Assembly (NCBI RefSeq): GCF_002356335.1
Contig: NZ_AP018165.1
Coordinates: forward strand, 2,790,001-2,854,000
DNA from: [Mycobacterium] stephanolepidis
GTDB lineage: Bacteria; Actinomycetota; Actinomycetes; Mycobacteriales; Mycobacteriaceae
Length of the DNA stretch: 64,000 bases
Reading direction: 5' to 3'
Of this stretch, positions 59,494 to 64,000 are shown one piece after another (positions within the stretch are counted from its first letter, which is position 1; every line of letters starts with the position of its first letter). The notes beneath the pieces are model-generated. The model saw only the letters and a list, made by a program, of their open reading frames with translations. It did no database searches and had not been told where the DNA came from. Position numbers and translations under genes: made by a program.

Positions 59494-59509
59494 CCCCGGC
59501 GTGCCGGGG
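59494..59509. terminator. GC hairpin after the DUF1990 gene
   Basis: CCCCGGCGTGCCGGGG can form a tight stem of 6-7 bp. It lies about 80 bp after the DUF1990 stop and has no U tract. It may stop transcription, as mycobacterial intrinsic terminators often lack the U run. Confidence 0.35.
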
Positions 59510-59649
59510 TATCTAGGCGAGTCTTGGGCTTTTCCGCCTTGATGCGCCACGCGAAATGATCTACAGCAAATACTCCGAGCATTTGAATCGTTATGATGTG
59601 TAACCTTTTGTTCAACTTCGATTCATGCTTTTTAGGAGCTCTGAACCTC

Positions 59650-59961
59650 ATGGTTTCCCTGCCCGCTGGCATCGCGCTGTTCGCCGGAGCCCTGGGTGCC
59701 TCGGCCGCGATGTTCATCGCCCCCGTGGCGGCTGCAGACCTCCCGGTGTGTTCCGCCGGCGAGACGCCGTACAACCACAGCTGCCGGACCGCGTGCGCGG
59801 GCGGCGCACCGCGCGTCGGCGGGGCCTGCACTCAACCCGGCACCAACCTGTACGACCGCGGATTTCACGAGCCCACCCATGAGGGCGCCAACCCACGCAC
59901 GCCGCTGGGCACCAACCCGCAGGCCCCCTACGGCACGAATACCACAACCGTTCTGCAATAA
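59650..59961 (+). CDS. Small secreted Cys-containing protein
   Basis: The 103-residue protein has a signal peptide (VSLPAGIALFAGALGASAAMFIAPVAAA, cleavage near residue 31). The mature part is about 70 residues with four Cys in the first 35 (LPVCSAGETPYNHSCRTACAGG...GGACTQPGTN), suggesting two disulphides. Then come Asn/Pro/Thr-rich repeats (HEGANPRTPLGTNPQAPYGTN). I do not recognise the family. ATG 59650 has AGGAG 11 nt upstream; an in-frame ATG at 59593 would add 19 residues before the signal. A terminator-like stem-loop follows. Confidence 0.7.
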   Translation: MVSLPAGIALFAGALGASAAMFIAPVAAADLPVCSAGETPYNHSCRTACAGGAPRVGGACTQPGTNLYDRGFHEPTHEGANPRTPLGTNPQAPYGTNTTTVLQ

Positions 59962-59974
59962 AAGATTTCGGCAC

Positions 59975-60008
59975 GGTGCCCGGTTGACAACGTCGTCGGC
60001 CGGGCACC
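59975..60008. terminator. Stem-loop after the secreted Cys protein gene
   Basis: GGTGCCCGG (59975-59983) and CCGGGCACC (60000-60008) form a perfect 9-bp stem with a 16-nt loop, 14 bp after the stop codon. No U run follows. Probable terminator. Confidence 0.5.
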
Positions 60009-60070
60009 GCGGTCGCCAGCAGATTCCGCTCACGGGAATAAGACCCGCCACCGCGAGGTATAAAGCCGAC

Positions 60071-60502
60071 ATGGAACTCCACGACGCCGCACGCGCACTC
60101 ATCGGGGCGGGTGCTGATGCCACGCTCGTCACCATCAATCCCGACGGCTCCCCACAGGTGTCGGTGGTGTGGGTAGCCCTGCAATCCACACCCGAGGGCG
60201 ACGAACTGGTGGCCGCGCATCTGTCCGGCAATTACAAGAAGCTGCGCAACATCCGACGCGATCCCCACGTCGCCTTGACCATCCTGACGCCCAGCCAACC
60301 GGGACAGCAGCGTCAGTACCTGTCTGTGACCGGGTCCGCGCGAGTGGTCGAAGGCGGCGCGCCCGAGCTGCTCAGTCAGCTGGCCATTGCCCTGCTGGGC
60401 TCCGATGAACACTTCCCGCCGCCCGGCTCCCCGGATGGATTTCTGACGCGCGTCCGTATCGAGTCGGTTGGCGGACAGGGCCCCTGGGCGCCGCAACCCT
60501 GA
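60071..60502 (+). CDS. PPOX-class F420-type flavin/deazaflavin oxidoreductase family protein
   Basis: The 143-residue protein has the split beta-barrel signature ADATLVTINPDGSPQVSVVWVAL, NYKKLRNIRRDPHVALTIL and YLSVTGSARVVE of PPOX-family F420-dependent enzymes. Substrate is unknown. TATAAA ends 6 nt before the ATG, so transcription may start at the codon. It is convergent with the LuxC-like gene (2 bp between the stops). Confidence 0.87.
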   Translation: MELHDAARALIGAGADATLVTINPDGSPQVSVVWVALQSTPEGDELVAAHLSGNYKKLRNIRRDPHVALTILTPSQPGQQRQYLSVTGSARVVEGGAPELLSQLAIALLGSDEHFPPPGSPDGFLTRVRIESVGGQGPWAPQP

Positions 60503-60504
60503 CA

Positions 60505-61869
60505 TCAGTCGCGGACGACGCCCTTGGTGCGCATCAAGAAGTCCGCGAGAAATCCGTCGTGCGGGACATCGAAAGCCGCATACGACGTGAGATGCCTGCC
60601 GCTGTACACGTTCGCCACCGTTGGCTCGTTCAGAAGATCATCGATCAGCTGCTCGTCCTTGGTGATCGCGTTGACCACCAAGGAATGCCGCAGCGGGGTA
60701 AGGCCGTCGGCGCGTGTCCACGGTGATATCCACACGCACGGGAACGCCAGCTCCGTGTTGAGTGGGCCGCCGTCGGGGCGTACCAGCAGATGTACCGCCG
60801 GTCGCAGTACCGCCGAGCCATCGCCGAGGTCTGCGACCACCTGGTCGGCACCCAGCAGCGCTGTGGTGCCGAGAGATACGGCCGCGAGGTGCTCGGCATA
60901 GCGCCTGGCCGCCGCTACGGGCTGAGCCGGTAGCGCAGCACGTTCGTCGTGGATCGGAAGCGCCGGGATCGTCGCCAGCCTGGCGGTGATCGCTTCGGCC
61001 AACGGTCGCGGATCGCCCTCGTAGAGAACGGCGGTGGCATTGGTGCAGGCCATCCCGCCCTGCCCGCTGATCGACTCGACGATGACGTCAAGATAGTCGC
61101 GCCAGTCCTGTTCGGCGGTGATCAGGATCTTGGTGCGGCCCGGCCCGTTCGTCAGCACTGTCGGGTCGTCGACATAGCGGTCTACGACGTCTTGGCCGCC
61201 GTAGACGACAGCAAGGTCGGCCGCGGTGATTATCTCGGCCGCGCCCGCATGGTCGGTGGGTAGATAGAGGGCATCTTCGGGCCGAAATCCGGCCTGGCGT
61301 AAGGCATTGATAAGCCGGTGTCCGGTGAAGGGTTCGCGCCGCGATGGACGGATGGCCACCCGGTAACCCAGCGCCAGCGCCTGCGCCCACGTGCTGTGCA
61401 CACCGGGGCTGTTCCCGGACGCGTGCACGGCGAGCACCTCACCGCGGCGCGCCCACACCGCGCTTCCTCGCCGGGTGCGCTCGTCGCGCCAGTCGATGGC
61501 GGCGCCCATCGGGCGGGCGGGCGCCACCGAATCGGCGGCGACCCGTACCGCGTCTGCGACACCACGGGCACTGGTCCGCGCAATCGCGATCGGTAGCCCC
61601 GACACCCGGCTGACCACCTCGACGTATTGCTGGAAGCCAAGGCCGCCGAGGTGCGCGTCTAAGAAGATCGAGGCAGCGTCTGCCAGCGCGGCGTTGCACC
61701 GATCACGTGGGAGGGACTTGACCTTGCGCTGCGCCTGAATGCTGCGGCTCACATACAGCGGGGGCACGATGCTCAGCTCGGCGACCGGCGCTCCGGCCAC
61801 ATCGGTGATCACCTCACGGTTTCGGGTGCGGTACTCGCCACCGGGGCCAAGAGCGTCAAGTGCGATCAC
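60505..61869 (-). CDS. LuxC-like acyl-CoA (acyl-protein) reductase
   Basis: The 454-residue protein has an aldehyde-dehydrogenase fold with catalytic Cys275 in SISGQGGMACTNATAV, the segment VLAVHASGNSPGVHSTWAQALALGYRVAIRPS and ADLAVVYGGQDVVDRY. This is the LuxC-type fatty-acid reductase family, which reduces acyl-thioesters to aldehydes with NADPH. It follows the LuxE-like gene by 2 nt, without a ribosome site, so translation is coupled. No luciferase (LuxAB) is present. The aldehyde may be an end product or an intermediate for a wax, alcohol or signal molecule. Inference. Confidence 0.8.
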   Translation of the reverse strand: MIALDALGPGGEYRTRNREVITDVAGAPVAELSIVPPLYVSRSIQAQRKVKSLPRDRCNAALADAASIFLDAHLGGLGFQQYVEVVSRVSGLPIAIARTSARGVADAVRVAADSVAPARPMGAAIDWRDERTRRGSAVWARRGEVLAVHASGNSPGVHSTWAQALALGYRVAIRPSRREPFTGHRLINALRQAGFRPEDALYLPTDHAGAAEIITAADLAVVYGGQDVVDRYVDDPTVLTNGPGRTKILITAEQDWRDYLDVIVESISGQGGMACTNATAVLYEGDPRPLAEAITARLATIPALPIHDERAALPAQPVAAARRYAEHLAAVSLGTTALLGADQVVADLGDGSAVLRPAVHLLVRPDGGPLNTELAFPCVWISPWTRADGLTPLRHSLVVNAITKDEQLIDDLLNEPTVANVYSGRHLTSYAAFDVPHDGFLADFLMRTKGVVRD

Positions 61870-61871
61870 GA

Positions 61872-62963
61872 TCAGTAAACGCCCTCGATCACCGGCTCGC
61901 CCTCAAAGCTGGCGACCGGGACCACTTCACTGACGGAATCACCAATCTGATTGTCCGGGCCATTCATTCGGATCGCGGTGTCGCGTTCGAGATTGTTCGG
62001 AATGAACATGCCCTTGCTGATGTGATTCATCACCACCTGGCCGCGCTCACCGTAGGGCACACGCTCCCCCGTGTCGGGATCGATCACCCAGAACACCACG
62101 TAGGGTGACCGCGGATCGAAAACAAAGACGTCCCCGTCAACGCGAGTCTTAGCCTGGGACAAGATCATTGTGCTGCCGAAGGCCATCGCGATCTCGGCCG
62201 TCGGGAAGATCTCGCGGAGCAGATCGAGAGTATCCAGGTCTACGTGGGCACCGCTGATCAGTATGTAGCGGATCTTCTGGTTGACCAGGTCCACCATGGC
62301 GTCGTCGCGGGCAATGGCGCCCAGCAGCGGCGGGCTGGTGTGCAGGTTGGCAACCCGCTGGGTCTGCAGCACGAACCTCGCCTGCTCCAGGACGTGCTCG
62401 ACATAACCAGACACTTCGGCCGTGGCGTTGCGTGCGGCGAGTTTCTTGACCCACCGTGGATCGAGATCCACCGGATAGAACACCGAACCCAGCCGCTCGC
62501 TGACCGCACGCGAGAAATGGCCGACCCCGTGCGGGCCACTGGGCATGAGGAACAACAGACCCTGTCCTGCCACGAAGCCGCCTGCGGTGAAGTCCTCGAT
62601 CTGCCATTGCGTGACCTGCTCAACCCAATCGGGTAGTTGCGCCGTGCGTTTGGGTGCACCGGTGGTGCCACCTGATTCGAAGATCTTGGGCACCGGCGCC
62701 GGGGTTCCGTAACCGCGCGGGATGAGGTCCTCGACGGGTGCATCACGCAGCTCGTTGACCAGGTTAGGGAACAGCCGAAGATCCTCGAAAACCTTCACGT
62801 CGGCCAACGGGTCGAAGTTCAGGGTCTGCGCGGTGCGCAACCAGAACGCCGACCCGGTGTCCTCGCCGAAATGCCAGGCGATCGCGGCACGCAGGTAGGC
62901 CTCGGGATCTGTGACGGGCCCAGTTCGCGGGACGTCCAACAGCGAGAGGTCGATCTCAGCCAT
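61872..62963 (-). CDS. LuxE-like acyl-protein synthetase / acyl-adenylating enzyme
   Basis: The 363-residue protein has the adenylate-forming P-loop ESGGTTGAPKRTAQ near residue 110, then MPSGPHGVGHFSRAV, and the C-terminal MAFGSTMILSQAKTR and ISKGMFIPNNLERDTAIRMN. It resembles LuxE, which activates fatty acids and hands them to LuxC. It is immediately upstream of the LuxC-like gene. ATG 62963 is used; an in-frame start at 63008 adds 15 unsupported residues. Probably an acyl-AMP step that feeds the reductase. Confidence 0.8.
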   Translation of the reverse strand: MAEIDLSLLDVPRTGPVTDPEAYLRAAIAWHFGEDTGSAFWLRTAQTLNFDPLADVKVFEDLRLFPNLVNELRDAPVEDLIPRGYGTPAPVPKIFESGGTTGAPKRTAQLPDWVEQVTQWQIEDFTAGGFVAGQGLLFLMPSGPHGVGHFSRAVSERLGSVFYPVDLDPRWVKKLAARNATAEVSGYVEHVLEQARFVLQTQRVANLHTSPPLLGAIARDDAMVDLVNQKIRYILISGAHVDLDTLDLLREIFPTAEIAMAFGSTMILSQAKTRVDGDVFVFDPRSPYVVFWVIDPDTGERVPYGERGQVVMNHISKGMFIPNNLERDTAIRMNGPDNQIGDSVSEVVPVASFEGEPVIEGVY

Positions 62964-63056
62964 GCGGCCATCCTGGCGCAGGAAACGCGATCCTAGAAGG
63001 AGTTTCACCGCCGTTCGCGGCGCGTTAACCCTGCCGGATCGCTGTGGGGCTGTCTA

Positions 63057-64000
63057 CTAGCGGACTTTCGCCGCCGTCCGATCGTCGATTTCCCGGCGCA
63101 GCTCCGAACCCGACCACTTCTCACCGGATGCGGTTGCCTGGTGGATCAGGCTGACGAGCGCAGCGTTGACGGGCGCACTCACGCCGAGCTTCTCGGCGAG
63201 CTCGACAACCTCCCCGTTGATGTAGTCGATTTCGGTCGGTCTGCCACGGGTGAGGTCGTCCAGCATGGACGAACGCGCCTGAGGGTCAATCTCGACCATC
63301 TGCCGCGCCACCCGGGCAAACACGGCGTCCGGCATCCGCAGCACCCAGGGCATGAACGCGAGCGGCGCCGCAAGAGGAGTGACCACCGGCTGGTTACCGC
63401 GGCGCAGTAGCCCCAGTGCCTCGCGTTGGGCGGCGGCCAGCACCAGACGGTAGTCCCGCTGTCCCAGTTCGGCTTTCAGCGGCAAGCCCGAGAGTGCGTT
63501 GACCGCATTGTTGAGGTTGACCACGAGCTTTCCCCACTGCACCGCCGACATGTCCTCACGCACGGCGGTAGGCAACCCGCTCTCGGTCAGCGCCTGTGCC
63601 AGGGACTCTGCACCCGTAGAGATCGACAGTTTTCCCTGTGTGCCCTGGTGAAAGTGCGCCGGCCCGACCTGCGCGACATTGAAGCCGACCATTCCGGTGA
63701 TCACGCGGTGCTGCGTGACGTATCGCGATATCTCGGTGGGGTTGCGTATCCCGTTCTGCAAACTGACCACCACAGCTCCGGGGCGAAGCCTGTCGGCCAG
63801 CGACGCCGCCATCTCCGCGGTCGCGGCCGATTTCACCGTCACCAGCACCACATCGGCGGCGCGCACCGCATCGATGTCGTCGGCGAACACGCATTTTTCT
63901 CCGGGAATCGTCGCCGACCAACCCAGATAGTCCGAAAGAGCGAGACCACGCTCGGTGATCGACTCGCCTAGGGCGGCCCGGCCGATGTACACCAGGTCAT
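63057..64000 (-). CDS. Ketopantoate reductase (ApbA/PanE) family protein, 5' end cut by the window
   Basis: The visible part is the C-terminal 314 or so residues: DVVLVTVKSAATAEMAASL, VVVSLQNGIRNP, VVGFN-like GMVGFNVAQVGPAHFHQGTQG, then the helical domain with KLVVNLNNAVNALSGLP and SSMLDDLTRGRPTEIDYINGEVVELAEKLG. The catalytic Lys (QWGKLVVN) and Glu (EIDYINGE) regions are present. The Rossmann start (GxGxxG) lies beyond 64000; the reading frame runs in open. M. tuberculosis has a paralog (Rv2573), but here it sits after the LuxCE-like pair. Substrate may be ketopantoate or another 2-keto acid. Confidence 0.85.
   Translation of the reverse strand, partial: DLVYIGRAALGESITERGLALSDYLGWSATIPGEKCVFADDIDAVRAADVVLVTVKSAATAEMAASLADRLRPGAVVVSLQNGIRNPTEISRYVTQHRVITGMVGFNVAQVGPAHFHQGTQGKLSISTGAESLAQALTESGLPTAVREDMSAVQWGKLVVNLNNAVNALSGLPLKAELGQRDYRLVLAAAQREALGLLRRGNQPVVTPLAAPLAFMPWVLRMPDAVFARVARQMVEIDPQARSSMLDDLTRGRPTEIDYINGEVVELAEKLGVSAPVNAALVSLIHQATASGEKWSGSELRREIDDRTAAKVR

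Overview
The window is high-GC actinobacterial DNA and almost certainly a mycobacterium. The gene order from the transglutaminase/ATP-grasp cluster through aspS, radical SAM, dhaA, hisS, ppiB, relA, apt, secF-secD-yajC, ruvB-ruvA-ruvC, yebC, pdxT-tesB-pdxS, the PIM operon and thrS follows the M. tuberculosis Rv2566-Rv2614c block. A class A beta-lactamase directly behind ppiB, with an SDN motif, fits the rapidly growing chelonae-abscessus group (Mycobacteroides). The species assignment is inference from recalled synteny, not a search result.

Layout. 0.1-3.6 kb: a small cassette with a divergent kinase-like gene, a TetR regulator with two operators around its -10 box, a GT1 glycosyltransferase and a stand-alone second ATP synthase c subunit (AtpE paralog). 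3.5-11.5 kb: four-gene transglutaminase / ATP-grasp-alpha-E / transglutaminase / metallopeptidase operon. 11.6-20.9 kb: F420-type nitroreductase-like gene, permease pair with a His-rich loop, HAD hydrolase, DUF389 protein, aspS, carboxylesterase, zinc peptidase, and a radical SAM gene under an SOS box. 21.0-28.9 kb: accessory, partly decayed segment. It holds a frameshifted VOC gene, an alcohol dehydrogenase remnant, a TetR-controlled peroxiredoxin-like/hydrolase operon, a frameshifted hydrolase, a TetR remnant, an intact LinB-like haloalkane dehalogenase, a transketolase remnant, an IS630-family element at a CTAG target, and a broken amino-acid permease. 28.9-43.7 kb: core genes for His-tRNA charging, beta-lactamase, stringent response, purine salvage, Sec export and Holliday-junction resolution. 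43.7-47 kb: TetR, a methyltransferase-like membrane protein, PAP2, YebC and an HD protein. 47-56 kb: PLP synthase, thioesterase, then the phosphatidylinositol mannoside operon with thrS. 56-64 kb: GlxA-type regulator facing a DJ-1/isonitrile-hydratase-like gene, small membrane and thioesterase genes, a secreted Cys-containing protein, an F420-type PPOX protein, a LuxC/LuxE-like fatty-acid reductase pair, and a ketopantoate-reductase-like gene cut by the window edge.

How genes work together. Most core genes sit in tightly coupled operons with 1-8 bp overlaps (ATGA, GTGA, TGATG). The most interesting unit is TetR-GT1-AtpE': a drug-modifying type of enzyme beside a variant copy of the rotary c subunit, with changes at two positions that line the bedaquiline site in M. 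tuberculosis AtpE. I read it as a candidate inducible resistance or target-bypass cassette against c-ring inhibitors. The parts are seen in the sequence; the function is inference. No tRNA, rRNA or CRISPR array was seen.
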